Source of the DNA: Salinisphaera sp049568105
Lineage (GTDB): Bacteria; Pseudomonadota; Gammaproteobacteria; Nevskiales; Salinisphaeraceae
Assembly: GCF_049568105.1 (NCBI RefSeq)
Contig: NZ_CP145335.1
Coordinates: forward strand, 496,001 to 560,000
Direction of reading: 5' to 3'
Length of the DNA: 64,000 bases
Of this stretch, positions 1 through 8,871 are shown one piece after another. The position numbers were made by a program, and so were the translations under genes. Numbering within the stretch: the first letter of the stretch is position 1; each line of letters begins with the position of its first letter. The notes under the pieces were generated by a model. The model was not told where the DNA came from and made no database searches. It saw only the letters and a program-made list of their open reading frames with translations.

Positions 1-207
1 TGTTGCAGTTTCCTCCGGGCGCCGTGTGGCGACCCCAAATCGTGGCTGGCCGGGCGAGCCGCCGGTTCTGGCGCGGGTTCTGGGCGTGCCACGAGCCAGG
101 CACGTAACGCGGCCCGGCGCGATTGGGGCCGCAATCCAGCGTTGCCGCCCACGTCGCGCCACGATGCGGTACTCGCGGCGCTTCAGCGGGCAGCCCAACA
201 GCCCTAG
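1..207. repeat. Dispersed intergenic element, copy A (left end outside window)
   Basis: The sequence from base 1 aligns with 52525-52650: both begin TGTTGCAGT, share AAATCGTG, GGGCGTGCC and GCGGCCCG, and reach GATTGGGG followed by a CAA. The right side ends near AACAGCCCTAG at 197-207, resembling the inverted end of the complete copy at 52517-52692; a second similar end, AATAGCCCTAG, follows. This copy is about 39 bases longer between the conserved start and the end, so it carries an insertion or a different right boundary. No convincing gene is present in 1-414; the open frame over 26-358 has no family resemblance and low-complexity composition. Confidence 0.55.
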
Positions 208-339
208 GCCAATAGCCCTAGCCCAACGGCCCAGCCCGGCCGCGACAGGCTGGGCCCTGGTTTGTGGGCTGGCTTGGGAGGGTGCGCGCGCTAAGGGCGA
301 AGCGGCCCAGCCGACGTATTCGACTATCGACTATTCGAC

Positions 340-361
340 CATTGGTATAATGACGTAATCA
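340..361. promoter_or_regulatory. Putative GntR operator over the -10 of the apiose ABC operon
   Basis: The sequence reads CATTGGTATAATGACG and continues into TAATCA. It matches sites at 8830-8851 and 10886-10907 through the core CATTGGTATrATGA. It contains TATAAT at 346-351, a plausible -10 box, so a bound repressor would block the promoter. GGTATA-type motifs are known targets of NanR-like GntR proteins, and such a regulator is encoded at 4933-5655. Assigning this regulator to the site is inference. Confidence 0.6.
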
Positions 362-414
362 GTACATATCCGGTTTAATTCGAGCCAACGAATCGCGACC
401 TCGGTTGGACAGGT

Positions 415-1134
415 ATGTCGTTTTCCGGATTTGTCGACGCGCGCATTCTGGGCGGTGTCGCAGCGCTGGCCTTGCTGCTGGGCGTTATGGCGCTCATGGC
501 GCCGGGCCCGCTGATTGCGGTGCGCGCGGTCGACCCAGATACCGGTCGGGTGGTCCTGAACGATCCGCAGGAGGTCAACGCCGCGGGCACGAACCAGAAA
601 TTCGCCCCGGGCAGTTTCGACGCCAGCCAGTATGTGGCCGGCATCTGGTCATCGAAGATCCAGCCTTGGGCGAGCCAGCACGCGGTCGAACTGGATACAT
701 TGCTAGCGGCACTCGCCAGCGACCGTGAACGCGCCGAAAAACAATATGGCGTGGTCTCCGGCGGGGGCAGCTATAACTTCATCGTGCAGGGCACGGCCCA
801 GGTGGCTGCGGTCGATACCTCGACCCCGGTCGGCACCCTCGAGCTACACGAGCCGGAGGGCGCGAATCACAAGCTCAGCCTGTATGCCGGGCCGCTGGTG
901 TTCGGTACCGCCCTGCGGGATGCCTTTCCGTTTTTGAAGCTCAACGATTTCACCAATCAGATGCAATACGCCAGCGTCGCCAAGGCGCTGAACAAGCAGG
1001 CGCTCAAACAGGCCTATGACGGGCTCCAGGTCGACCAGCTGAAGGGCCGGACGATCCATTTCATCGGCGCCTTCGCCGAATCGCCCGACGGCGCGTTCGA
1101 CATCGTGCCGATCGATATCGAGGCCGGCTCATGA
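415..1134 (+). CDS. DUF2291 family protein of a sugar ABC import operon
   Basis: A 239-residue protein with one N-terminal hydrophobic segment (about residues 10-32), followed by a soluble, probably periplasmic domain. The sequence resembles the DUF2291 family, small membrane-anchored or periplasmic proteins of unknown function that recur next to RbsABC-like sugar ABC transporters. It is the first gene of the operon, and its stop overlaps the ATPase start by four bases (ATGA), indicating translational coupling. The start follows a short GGACAGGT sequence. Transcription probably begins just downstream of the operator at 340-361. A role as an accessory subunit of the importer is likely but unproven. 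Confidence 0.75.
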   Translation: MSFSGFVDARILGGVAALALLLGVMALMAPGPLIAVRAVDPDTGRVVLNDPQEVNAAGTNQKFAPGSFDASQYVAGIWSSKIQPWASQHAVELDTLLAALASDRERAEKQYGVVSGGGSYNFIVQGTAQVAAVDTSTPVGTLELHEPEGANHKLSLYAGPLVFGTALRDAFPFLKLNDFTNQMQYASVAKALNKQALKQAYDGLQVDQLKGRTIHFIGAFAESPDGAFDIVPIDIEAGS

Positions 1135-2717
1135 GCCCGGCAAAGCCCGCGAGCGAGACGGCGGCGGACCATGCCGAGCCGGTCGTGTTTCGGGCGCGCA
1201 GCGTGAGCAAGGTCTATCCCGGCACCACGGCCTTGAATCAGGTCGATTTCGATGTGCTGCGCGGCCAGGTCAATGTATTGATCGGCGAGAACGGGGCGGG
1301 CAAATCGACCCTGATGAAGATCCTGGCCGGTATCGAGCGCCCGACTGGCGGCGAGCTGGTCTTCGAAGGCCAGCCGTTCGATGTGGCCAGCCCGCGCGAG
1401 GCGATGGCGCTGGGGATCGGGATCGTGCATCAGGAACTGAATCTGTTCCCCAACCTGAGCGTGGCCCAGAATCTGTTCGTTGGCCGCGAGCGCCGCGGCC
1501 CGGCCGGCACGCTACGCCACGGCGAGCAGCGTCGGATCGCCCGCGAGGTACTGGAAAGGATGGGCCAGTCGATCGATGTCGATCGACTGATCAGCGAGCT
1601 GAGCATCGGCCAGCAGCAGATCGTCGAAATCGCCCGGGTATTGGTCGCCGATGTGCGGATTCTGATTCTCGACGAGCCGACCTCGTCGTTGAGCGAGAGC
1701 GAGGTCGCGGTGCTGTTCCGGCTGCTGGCCGAGCTCAAGCAGCAGGGCGTGGCGATCGTCTATATCTCGCATCGCTTAGAAGAACTGATCGAGATCGGCG
1801 ATCGCTTCACGGTGCTGCGCGACGGCGAGTTGATCGAGACCGGCCCGCGCGGCGACGTCGATATCCCCTGGCTGGTCGAGCGCATGGTCGGGACCCGTAT
1901 CGAAGGCCCGTATCGCGAGGTGCCGGCCGACCAGCGGCCCGATCCGAACGCCCCCGAGATCCTGGCGGTGAATAATCTGCAGCTGCCGAACGCGATCGGC
2001 GGCCGGCTGCTGGACGATGTCAGCTTCCGGGTAACGGCCGGTGAAATCGTCGGCTTCTATGGCCTGATGGGCGCTGGGCGTACTGAGCTGTTCGAAACCC
2101 TGATCGGCCTGCGCCAGGCTTCCGGCGGCGACCTCGTCATCGGCGGCCGCCGGCTGACCGAGAAGGACGATATCGCCGCCCGGCTCGAAGCCGGATTGGC
2201 GTTGGTGCCCGAAGATCGCCAGCTGTTGGGACTGGTCCAGAGCCAGTCGGTGGCCCGCAATATCGCGCTGACCAATCTCAAACGCTATGCCGGGCTGGCC
2301 GGGCTGGACTTCGGGGCCATGGACCGCGATGCCCAGCGCATGGTGCGCGAGCTGTTGATCAAGGTGTCGGATACCGATGTGCTGATTTCGGCGCTTAGCG
2401 GCGGCAATCAACAAAAAGCCGTGGTCGGCAAAAATCTGCTGACCGAGCCAAAGGTGCTGCTGCTCGACGAGCCGACCCGCGGCATCGATATCAAGGCCCG
2501 CCGCGAGCTGTTCGAGATCATGGACCGGCTCGCCAAGCAGGGCCTGACCATCCTCTATGCCTCATCGGACTTGGCCGAGATCACCGGCGGCGCCGATCGG
2601 GTGCTGGTCATGGCCGAGGGCCAGATCACCGCCGATCTCAGCCGCGCCGAGTTGAGCGAGGACGCGCTGGTTGCGCATTCACAGGTTCAACGCTTCGAAA
2701 AGGAAAGTCTGGCATGA
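1131..2717 (+). CDS. Sugar ABC transporter ATP-binding protein (RbsA/XylG type)
   Basis: A 528-residue fused double nucleotide-binding protein powering pentose import at the inner membrane. The first domain has a perfect Walker A GENGAGKST (residues 52-60), a signature LSIGQQQ and Walker B ILILDEP. The second domain has the degenerate P loop GLMGAGRTE typical of this subfamily, then LSGGNQQK and VLLLDEPTRGID. Length is near the usual 500. It overlaps both neighbours by ATGA. The family imports ribose, xylose, erythritol and related sugars; location beside apsD/apnL/apnO/oiaC suggests D-apiose as substrate, an inference from context. Confidence 0.92.
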   Translation: MSPAKPASETAADHAEPVVFRARSVSKVYPGTTALNQVDFDVLRGQVNVLIGENGAGKSTLMKILAGIERPTGGELVFEGQPFDVASPREAMALGIGIVHQELNLFPNLSVAQNLFVGRERRGPAGTLRHGEQRRIAREVLERMGQSIDVDRLISELSIGQQQIVEIARVLVADVRILILDEPTSSLSESEVAVLFRLLAELKQQGVAIVYISHRLEELIEIGDRFTVLRDGELIETGPRGDVDIPWLVERMVGTRIEGPYREVPADQRPDPNAPEILAVNNLQLPNAIGGRLLDDVSFRVTAGEIVGFYGLMGAGRTELFETLIGLRQASGGDLVIGGRRLTEKDDIAARLEAGLALVPEDRQLLGLVQSQSVARNIALTNLKRYAGLAGLDFGAMDRDAQRMVRELLIKVSDTDVLISALSGGNQQKAVVGKNLLTEPKVLLLDEPTRGIDIKARRELFEIMDRLAKQGLTILYASSDLAEITGGADRVLVMAEGQITADLSRAELSEDALVAHSQVQRFEKESLA

Positions 2718-3814
2718 CTACCGATACGCTCGCGCAGCCGGCCGGGCGGCGCCGTCCGAGTTTGAGTTCGCTCCCGCTGCTGTTATTGCGCTTTCGCGCC
2801 TATCTGGCGTTGATCGTACTGGTGGTGCTGTTCGCCGCCACCTCGCCGGCGTTTCTAACCGTCCGCAATCTGATCATCGTCGCCGAGCAGGTGGCAGTGT
2901 TTGCGATCTTGGGGGTGGGCATGACGTTTGTGATCCTGGGCGCCGGTATCGATCTGTCGGTCGGCTCGGTGGCTGGGTTGGCGGCGATGGTGGCCGGCGG
3001 GTTGATTTCCCAGGGCCTGCGTATCCCGTTTTTCGATGTCGCGATCTTTTCCAACGTGGTCATCACCTGCGTGATCACGTTGGCGGTCGGCACCGCGGTC
3101 GGGGTGGTCAACGGATTGTTCATCACCCGGCTGCGGGTCACGCCCTTCATCCAGACGCTGGGCATGCTGTATGTCGCCCGCGGCGCGGCCCAGCTGATTT
3201 CGGATGGCGCCACCTACGGCGACCTGAGCGGCCAGGCCAGCCTTGGCAATACCGGTTTTCTGATCCTGGGCAACGGCCGTTTCCTGGGGCTGCCCTATGC
3301 GATCTGGATCATGATCGTGCTGGCGGTGGTCGCGACCTGGATCGCCCGGCGCACGGTATTCGGCATGCAAGTATTCGCCCTGGGCGGCAACGAACGGGCC
3401 GCCGAGTTGTCTGGCGTGCGCACCTCGCGGGTCAAGATCTATACCTATGCCATTTCCGGCTTCTGTGCCGCGCTAGCCGGGCTGATCATTGCGGCCCGAT
3501 TGGGGGCTGCCAATCCAGCGATCGGCACCACCTACGAGCTGAATGCCATCGCTGTGGTCGTGCTGGGCGGCGCTTCGCTGTTCGGCGGCGTGGGCACGAT
3601 CGGCGGCACGATCATCGGCGCCTTCGTGCTCGGCGTGCTCAGCAACGGCATGGTGCTGCTCGGGGTATCCGATTTCTGGCAGACCGTGATCACCGGTGCG
3701 GTGATCATTTTCGCGGTGGTCATCGATCAGCTGCAGCGCCGGGCCGAACAGGCCGCGGCGGTACGCTCGGCGGCCCGCCAGCCGCAGGGCGAATCTGAGC
3801 CCGGGCGTTCCTAA
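2714..3814 (+). CDS. Sugar ABC transporter permease (RbsC type)
   Basis: A 366-residue integral membrane protein of the BPD_transp_2 family with about eight to ten hydrophobic segments, from ALIVLVVLFAA near residue 32 to VIITGAVIIFAVVI near residue 330. It carries the family motif GAGIDLSVGSVAGL in the first third and LGGASLFGGVGTIGGTIIGA near the end. It would form the homodimeric channel for the double ATPase encoded just upstream, with which it overlaps by four bases. The last 25 residues are charged and probably cytoplasmic. Substrate is inferred from neighbours only. Confidence 0.92.
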   Translation: MTTDTLAQPAGRRRPSLSSLPLLLLRFRAYLALIVLVVLFAATSPAFLTVRNLIIVAEQVAVFAILGVGMTFVILGAGIDLSVGSVAGLAAMVAGGLISQGLRIPFFDVAIFSNVVITCVITLAVGTAVGVVNGLFITRLRVTPFIQTLGMLYVARGAAQLISDGATYGDLSGQASLGNTGFLILGNGRFLGLPYAIWIMIVLAVVATWIARRTVFGMQVFALGGNERAAELSGVRTSRVKIYTYAISGFCAALAGLIIAARLGAANPAIGTTYELNAIAVVVLGGASLFGGVGTIGGTIIGAFVLGVLSNGMVLLGVSDFWQTVITGAVIIFAVVIDQLQRRAEQAAAVRSAARQPQGESEPGRS

Positions 3815-3848
3815 CCGATAAGCCAAAACACAAAAAGAGGAGACTGTC

Positions 3849-4826
3849 ATGAAAGCTCGAACGTCCCGAATCGCGATTGTCTTGATCGCAGCGCTGTGTA
3901 CCGGCCTGGCTTGGTGCGGTCAGGCCACAGCCGCCGATTTCGACCCCGGCAAGCATCTGATCGCCGTGATCACGCCTTCGCACAGCAACCCGTTCTACAA
4001 GGCCGAGGCCGACACAGCCGTGGCCACGGCCCACAAGATGGGCTACCGGACCAATTCGATGGTCAACCAGGGCGATCCGGACGTCCAGCTGAAGATGATC
4101 CAGAACGCGATCGCGGATAACGCCAGCGCGATCATCCTCGACAACGCGGGTTCGGATGCCTCGGTGGCGGCCGTCAAGCGTGCCCGTGATGCCGGCATCC
4201 CGGTTTATCTGATCGATCGCGAGATCAACGCTAACGGCGTGGCCAACGCCCAGATCGTGTCCAACAATTTCCAGTGCGCCAGCTCGGTGGCCCAGTACTT
4301 TGCCAAGCGATCTGGCTACAAGGGCAAATGGGTCGAGCTGGTCGGGCGTTCCTCCGACACCAACGCCCATGTCCGTTCCCAGGGTTTTCATAGCGTTATG
4401 GATGAAATCCCGACCATGAAAATGGTCGCCCAGCAATCGGCCGACTGGGACCAGACCAAGGGCTATAACGTGATGCAGGCCATCATCCAGGCCCATTCCG
4501 ATATCGCCGGGGTCTTGGCCGGCAACGACACGATGGCGCTCGGCGCAGCCGCAGCGTTGAAGAATGCCGGTCTGTCGAATGTCCCGGTGATGGGCATCGA
4601 CGGCAATCCGGATGTGATCGACCAGATCGCAAATGGCGGCAACGTTCGGGCCACCGGGCTACAGCAGGCGACCGTCATGGCGCGCATGGCCGTGCAGCAG
4701 ATCGATACGCTGCTGCGGCAGGGCCAGACCGATAAACAAGAGAAGCAGTCGGTCGATTGTGTGCTGGTCACCGACAATAATGCCGACCAGGTTCTGTCGG
4801 GCGGCTTCGGTATGAAAAAACAATAG
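3849..4826 (+). CDS. Sugar ABC transporter substrate-binding protein (RbsB type)
   Basis: A 325-residue periplasmic binding protein. Residues 1-28 form a signal peptide with a likely cut after QATA. The mature part has the two-lobe type I fold of ribose-binding proteins: IAVITPSHSNPFYKAEADTA opens lobe one, PVYLIDREI lies in the middle and GVLAGNDTMALGAAAAL and VMGIDGNPDVI in the second half. AAAAGAGGAG precedes the ATG at a good distance. The 34-base gap after the permease and this strong ribosome site fit the high expression usual for binding proteins. Likely ligand is D-apiose or another branched or short sugar, by context. Confidence 0.9.
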   Translation: MKARTSRIAIVLIAALCTGLAWCGQATAADFDPGKHLIAVITPSHSNPFYKAEADTAVATAHKMGYRTNSMVNQGDPDVQLKMIQNAIADNASAIILDNAGSDASVAAVKRARDAGIPVYLIDREINANGVANAQIVSNNFQCASSVAQYFAKRSGYKGKWVELVGRSSDTNAHVRSQGFHSVMDEIPTMKMVAQQSADWDQTKGYNVMQAIIQAHSDIAGVLAGNDTMALGAAAALKNAGLSNVPVMGIDGNPDVIDQIANGGNVRATGLQQATVMARMAVQQIDTLLRQGQTDKQEKQSVDCVLVTDNNADQVLSGGFGMKKQ

Positions 4827-4932
4827 CCACAACATGATCCGCGTGGCCGGCCCGGGCACAACGCCGGTCGCGCCGGTCGGCTTTGGCCTTGCTGTAGACT
4901 GATCGCCGTTGTGCCTTGAGGCTGCATAAACC

Positions 4933-5655
4933 ATGAGCGAAAGTTCGAACGCCCCGATTCGTCGCCGGAAACTGTCCGACGAAGTGCTGGAACGGCTGCT
5001 CACCCGTATCCGTTCCGGGCAACTCAAGGCCGGCGATCAACTGCCACCGGAACGAGAGCTGATGCGCGAATACGACGTCGGCCGCCCGGCGGTGCGTGAG
5101 GCCATGCAGCAGCTGGCCTCGATGGGCATGATCGCGATCACCCACGGCGAACGCGCCCGGGTGACTGAAGTCACCGTGCATTCGATGATCAATCAGTTTG
5201 ATCGCACGGCACGTTTTCTCTTATCGGAATCGGCCGACAATATCGACCATCTGAAAGAAGCCCGGCTGTTTCTGGAGACCGGTCTGACCCGGATGGCGGC
5301 CGACAAAGCCGGCGCCGAAGATCTCCAGGTGCTCGAAGGCATCATCGACGATATGGTGGCCAGCGCTGGCAGACCGGAATTCATCGACCACGATATGGCG
5401 TTTCACAACGCGATCGCCGAGATGTCGGGTAATCCGATCTTCGCGGCGACCTCCAGGGCGATGCTGCACTGGTTGAAGGATTATCACGTCGGCATCGTCA
5501 GCTTCAAAGGCGCCGAGGATGTCTCGGTCAGCGAGCATCGTCAGATCGCCGAGCGTATCGCCGCCCACGATGCCGAAGGCGCTGCGAACGCCATGCGCGA
5601 TCATCTGACTCGGGCCAGCGAGTTGTATCGGGCTCGCGCCGAACCGGGCTCATAA
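4933..5655 (+). CDS. GntR-family (FadR/NanR-like) transcriptional regulator
   Basis: A 240-residue regulator. Residues 11-80 form a winged helix-turn-helix (LKAGDQLPPERELMREYDVGRPAVREAM, then ITHGERARV), very like NanR. Residues about 90-230 are an all-helical FCD sensor domain; DHDMAFHNAIAEMSGNP and EHRQIAERIAAHD carry the Asp/His residues that usually hold a metal and a small acid or sugar-acid ligand. It lies between the importer operon and the catabolic genes and probably represses both through the sites at 340, 8830 and 10886. The effector could be apionate or a later acid; this is inference. Confidence 0.88.
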   Translation: MSESSNAPIRRRKLSDEVLERLLTRIRSGQLKAGDQLPPERELMREYDVGRPAVREAMQQLASMGMIAITHGERARVTEVTVHSMINQFDRTARFLLSESADNIDHLKEARLFLETGLTRMAADKAGAEDLQVLEGIIDDMVASAGRPEFIDHDMAFHNAIAEMSGNPIFAATSRAMLHWLKDYHVGIVSFKGAEDVSVSEHRQIAERIAAHDAEGAANAMRDHLTRASELYRARAEPGS

Positions 5656-5659
5656 CCCC

Positions 5660-5685
5660 AAAACACCGGCGAAAGCCGGTGTTTT
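5660..5685 (+). terminator. Intrinsic terminator after the GntR gene
   Basis: Perfect stem AAAACACCGGC / GCCGGTGTTTT with a GAAA loop, directly after the regulator stop. It ends in four T, and the A-rich opposite arm lets it also serve transcription arriving from the minus strand (apnO). Confidence 0.8.
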
Positions 5686-5745
5686 ATCGCGATCCCAAGG
5701 TATCTGGCGCGGCCGCTGGGTACTGCGGCCGGGCCGGGCTTGTGC

Positions 5746-6615
5746 TCAGGTGCTGCTGGCTGGGCGCTGGACCTGCTCGATCTTGAGCATGCGGGCGATC
5801 ACCTTGTCGAGCTCGTCCTGGTCGAAGATCTTCTTCCAGTCGTCCTTGATGATCGCTTCGCGGCCATAGTCGATGGCGACCATGCAGGCATCCGAGAACG
5901 GATTGGTGCTTTTGAAGGCTACGGCCAGGGCGATCTGGATATGCCCGTAGAGCATCGCCTCGGCGGCTTCGCGCGGCATGCCGGTGCGCTCGACCGTTTC
6001 CTCTAGGGCTTCCTTCATGAACGTACCCAGCATACAGGTCACGGTCTCGACCAGGGTCGGCTCGAGATAGGCCAGCTGGGTGACAGTCACCCAGTGCACG
6101 GTATCGACCGGGCCATACATCACGCGAATCACCGGCTCCAGCACGCGTTTTTCAGCGTCGCTGCCGTCGTCGAAGGCCGCGGCCACCGACTGGGTCGCGG
6201 CGACGCCGCCGAAGGCATCCGCGGATTCCTCGTCGGTCCGGCGATCGAGAAATACCGAGGGATGGCAGGGATGGGCTACGGCATAGCGGATGTCTTCGCG
6301 CTGATGCAGCAGATTGGCATAGGCCGCGGCCGGGTCGAGGGTGAGCAGGGTCGCACCCGAGCGCATTTTCGGCACCAGGTCTTCGGTTACCGAGGCCAGG
6401 GCGATATCGGGCACCGCCAGGATCACTAGGTCGCAATCGCCGATCACGGCATGGATATCGCTGGCTTCGCGGCCCTCGGCGGCCAGACGCTCGCGGGCGG
6501 CTGACGCGGTTTCGCAGTAGTGCACGCGATAATCGGAGGCGGCCAGATTGGCACCGATACGCATGCCCATCTTGCCGCCCGCGCCGACCAGGGCGATGTT
6601 CTGATAATCATTCAT
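5746..6615 (-). CDS. apnO: Probable D-apionate oxidoisomerase (ApnO)
   Basis: A 289-residue NAD(P)-dependent oxidoreductase. The N-terminus has a Rossmann motif VGAGGKMGMRIG (residues 10-21), then AHPCHPSVF in the middle. The C-terminal half resembles the helical C-terminal domain of phosphogluconate dehydrogenases. ApnO oxidises and rearranges D-apionate to 3-oxo-isoapionate. The ATG at 6615 is chosen because CAGGAG lies nine bases upstream and it overlaps the oiaC stop by ATGA; an in-frame start 14 codons earlier is inside oiaC. Last gene of MFS-oiaC-apnO. The specific name rests on the neighbouring apsD, apnL and oiaC homologues. Confidence 0.75.
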   Translation of the reverse strand: MNDYQNIALVGAGGKMGMRIGANLAASDYRVHYCETASAARERLAAEGREASDIHAVIGDCDLVILAVPDIALASVTEDLVPKMRSGATLLTLDPAAAYANLLHQREDIRYAVAHPCHPSVFLDRRTDEESADAFGGVAATQSVAAAFDDGSDAEKRVLEPVIRVMYGPVDTVHWVTVTQLAYLEPTLVETVTCMLGTFMKEALEETVERTGMPREAAEAMLYGHIQIALAVAFKSTNPFSDACMVAIDYGREAIIKDDWKKIFDQDELDKVIARMLKIEQVQRPASST

Positions 6616-7412
6616 GATTGGATACTCCTGAGGATATTCATGCTGTGGCGGGTCCATTCGGCTTCGACTGTGGCCGTGTGTTCGGCGTCGTCCTGCCAGT
6701 CGAGCCAGTGCTCGACGATCAAGTTGATGCCGCGGGCGGCCGGAGCCACGCGCTCGAGCATGGCGTTCAAGGGCAGCAGCCCGTCGCCGAGCGGACAGCC
6801 GAGCAGGCGAAAGCCGACCCAGCCCTCGGCCCGGGTGAAACAGAAATCTTTGATATGCAGATTCGCCACTCGATCGGCGGTACGCGCGATCACGTTGTCG
6901 GGCATCTCCAGGGCCGCGACACAGTTGCCCGGATCGAGACAGACGCCGATATGGGGATCGTCGAGTGCCTCGATGGTGGTCATGAGTGTCTCGACGGCGA
7001 CCTGTTCATAGGTCTCGAGCGCCAGCGTCACGCCCTGGTTTTGCAGGCGCGGCGCGATTTCGCGTAGAGAGTGCTCGGCTTGGTCCGCGGTCGGCTGCGA
7101 CTCGGCGTCGTTGAACATCGAGCGCAGCAGCCGGACGTCCAGTGCGGCAGCGATATCCAGATAGCGGCCCAGCTTGGCCGGCGTCAGCCCGCGCGTACCC
7201 AGTTCGAGTGTGAGGCCCAGCGCCTGGGCGCGCCGATACAGGGCGGCGAGCTCGTCGGCAGAAAAATGCTCGATGGCGGGATAGTCGCAGATCTGGAATA
7301 CGCTGCCGCCAAGATCGGCGGTTTCGTCCAGCATATCGGCCAGCGTCATCGGCGCTGGCATATGTGCTGATCCGCGCCAGGTAAAGGCGTAGGTGCTCAA
7401 TCCGATGTTCAT
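6612..7412 (-). CDS. oiaC: Probable 3-oxo-isoapionate decarboxylase (OiaC), TIM-barrel sugar isomerase family
   Basis: A 266-residue protein of the xylose-isomerase-like TIM barrel (AP endonuclease 2) family. The metal-site segments are LALETYEQ, CLDPGNC, NLHIKDF and IVEHWLD, providing Glu, Asp, His and Glu at the ends of strands. In the oxidative apiose route OiaC decarboxylates 3-oxo-isoapionate to L-erythrulose. It sits between the MFS gene (24-base gap) and apnO (ATGA overlap), so all three are probably one transcript. Alternative members of this fold are hydroxypyruvate isomerase or sugar epimerases; context favours OiaC. Confidence 0.72.
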   Translation of the reverse strand: MNIGLSTYAFTWRGSAHMPAPMTLADMLDETADLGGSVFQICDYPAIEHFSADELAALYRRAQALGLTLELGTRGLTPAKLGRYLDIAAALDVRLLRSMFNDAESQPTADQAEHSLREIAPRLQNQGVTLALETYEQVAVETLMTTIEALDDPHIGVCLDPGNCVAALEMPDNVIARTADRVANLHIKDFCFTRAEGWVGFRLLGCPLGDGLLPLNAMLERVAPAARGINLIVEHWLDWQDDAEHTATVEAEWTRHSMNILRSIQS

Positions 7413-7436
7413 GAATAACTCGTTGGCCGCTATTAA

Positions 7437-8789
7437 TTAAGGGTGGGCGCTGGCTGCATCGCTGCCGAAGGCTGCACGGTCCTGGGCGGGCAGGGCCGTC
7501 AGAACGAGTACGGCCGACAGCAGCATGAAGCCGCCGACCACGAACAACGGCAATACATAGCTGCCGCTGACGTCGTGCAGCAGGCCGGTCACATAGCCCG
7601 ATGAAAAACCGCCCAGATTACCCAGGGTGTTGATGATCGCCAGGCCGGCCGCGGCTGCCGAGCCCTGTAGTTCGCGAACCGGCAGGGTCCAGAAGTTCGG
7701 CAGGGCTGCGAATATGGAACAGGCCGTGATTGTGACCACCGCGATCGTGGCTGCGGGCGAGTCCATATACAGGGCCAGCGGTACGCTCAGGCCGCCGGTG
7801 ATTGCCGGAATCGCGATATGCCAGCGCCGCGTGCCGCGTCGGCCCGCATCGCGCGACCATAGATACAGCACTAGCGCAGCCGGCAGATACGGCACGGCGG
7901 TAATCAGACCCTCGGCGAGAATACCGAAATGCGTGCCGAACTGGCTTTCGAAACCATCGATGATACTGGGCAGGAAAAACGCCAGGGCATAGAGCCCATA
8001 GATAAAGCCGAAATAAATGACCGAATAGATCCAGACCTTGGGCTCGGTCAGGGCATGCCGCAGGCCCTCGGCGGCACCGCGAGTACGTGTCTTCTGGCGG
8101 TCTTCGTCGGCCAGCGCATGCTCGAGCCAGCGGCGTTCGTCCTCGTCCAGCCAGCGCGCATCGGCCGGCCGGTCGTCCAGATAGAACCAGGCCGCGATAC
8201 CGAGCACGATGGCCGGGACTGCCACGCCGAAGAACATGAAGCGCCAGCCTTCGAGGCCGAAAAACCAGCCGTGTTGCTGGACCAGGATCGCCGCCAGCGG
8301 TGCGCCGATCACGGTGGTCAACGGCTGTGCGACATAGAACAGGCCGAGCATGCGGCTGCGGTGCCGACCGGGGACCCAGGTGCTTAGAAACAGAATGGCG
8401 CCGGGGAAAAAACCGGCCTCGGCCACGCCCAGGGCGAAGCGCAGGGCATACAGCCCGGTGGCGCTGCTGACCCAGGTGAACAACAACGCCACGATGCCCC
8501 AGCTCACCATGATACGAGCCAGCCATTTGCGCGCGCCGAAGCGGTGCAGGGCCAGGTTGCTCGGCACCTCGAACAGGATATAGCCAATAAAGAAAATGCC
8601 CGAGGCCAGACCGAACTGGGCGGCCGTGAGCGATAGGTCGTCGCGCATGCCGTTGGGGGCGGCAAACGAGATCGCAGTGCGGTCGAGATAGTTGACGAAG
8701 AACATCAGGGCCACGAAGGGCGCCAACCGCCAGACCACCTTCGAGATGGTGCGCTTTTCTAGATCGCGTGCGCTATTTGTCTTGGTCAT
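7437..8789 (-). CDS. MFS transporter, anion/cation symporter (ACS) family
   Basis: A 450-residue permease with about twelve membrane segments and the ACS hallmarks FFVNYLDRTAISFA, GYILFEVPSNLALHRFGARKW and GVAEAGFFPGAILFLSTWVP. This family takes up hexuronates, tartrate, phthalate and other organic acids by proton symport. Beside oiaC and apnO it is a candidate carrier for apionate or a related sugar acid, complementing the ABC importer. The start at 8789 is chosen because GAGG lies four bases upstream and it leaves room for a promoter at the operator (8830-8851); an alternative ATG lies at 8816. Confidence 0.88.
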   Translation of the reverse strand: MTKTNSARDLEKRTISKVVWRLAPFVALMFFVNYLDRTAISFAAPNGMRDDLSLTAAQFGLASGIFFIGYILFEVPSNLALHRFGARKWLARIMVSWGIVALLFTWVSSATGLYALRFALGVAEAGFFPGAILFLSTWVPGRHRSRMLGLFYVAQPLTTVIGAPLAAILVQQHGWFFGLEGWRFMFFGVAVPAIVLGIAAWFYLDDRPADARWLDEDERRWLEHALADEDRQKTRTRGAAEGLRHALTEPKVWIYSVIYFGFIYGLYALAFFLPSIIDGFESQFGTHFGILAEGLITAVPYLPAALVLYLWSRDAGRRGTRRWHIAIPAITGGLSVPLALYMDSPAATIAVVTITACSIFAALPNFWTLPVRELQGSAAAAGLAIINTLGNLGGFSSGYVTGLLHDVSGSYVLPLFVVGGFMLLSAVLVLTALPAQDRAAFGSDAASAHP

Positions 8790-8829
8790 GCGGCCTCGGC
8801 CGACGCGGATGCTCATCGCACCTGAATTT

Positions 8830-8851
8830 CATTGGTATGATGAGTACACCA
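8830..8851. promoter_or_regulatory. Putative GntR operator upstream of the MFS-oiaC-apnO operon
   Basis: The sequence is CATTGGTATGATGAGT followed by ACACCA. It shares CATTGGTATrATGA with the sites at 340-361 and 10886-10907 and has the outer half sites TGGT and ACCA. It lies in the 82-base space between the apnL C-terminal gene and the MFS start, giving that operon its own control point. ATTAG follows, as at the third site. Confidence 0.6.
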
Positions 8852-8871
8852 TTAGCCCGCTACAATGCGCC

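Noticed and set aside
26..358. Open frame of 110 codons at the left edge
   Set aside because: Composition is repetitive and it overlaps the dispersed element and the operator; no ribosome site or family resemblance.
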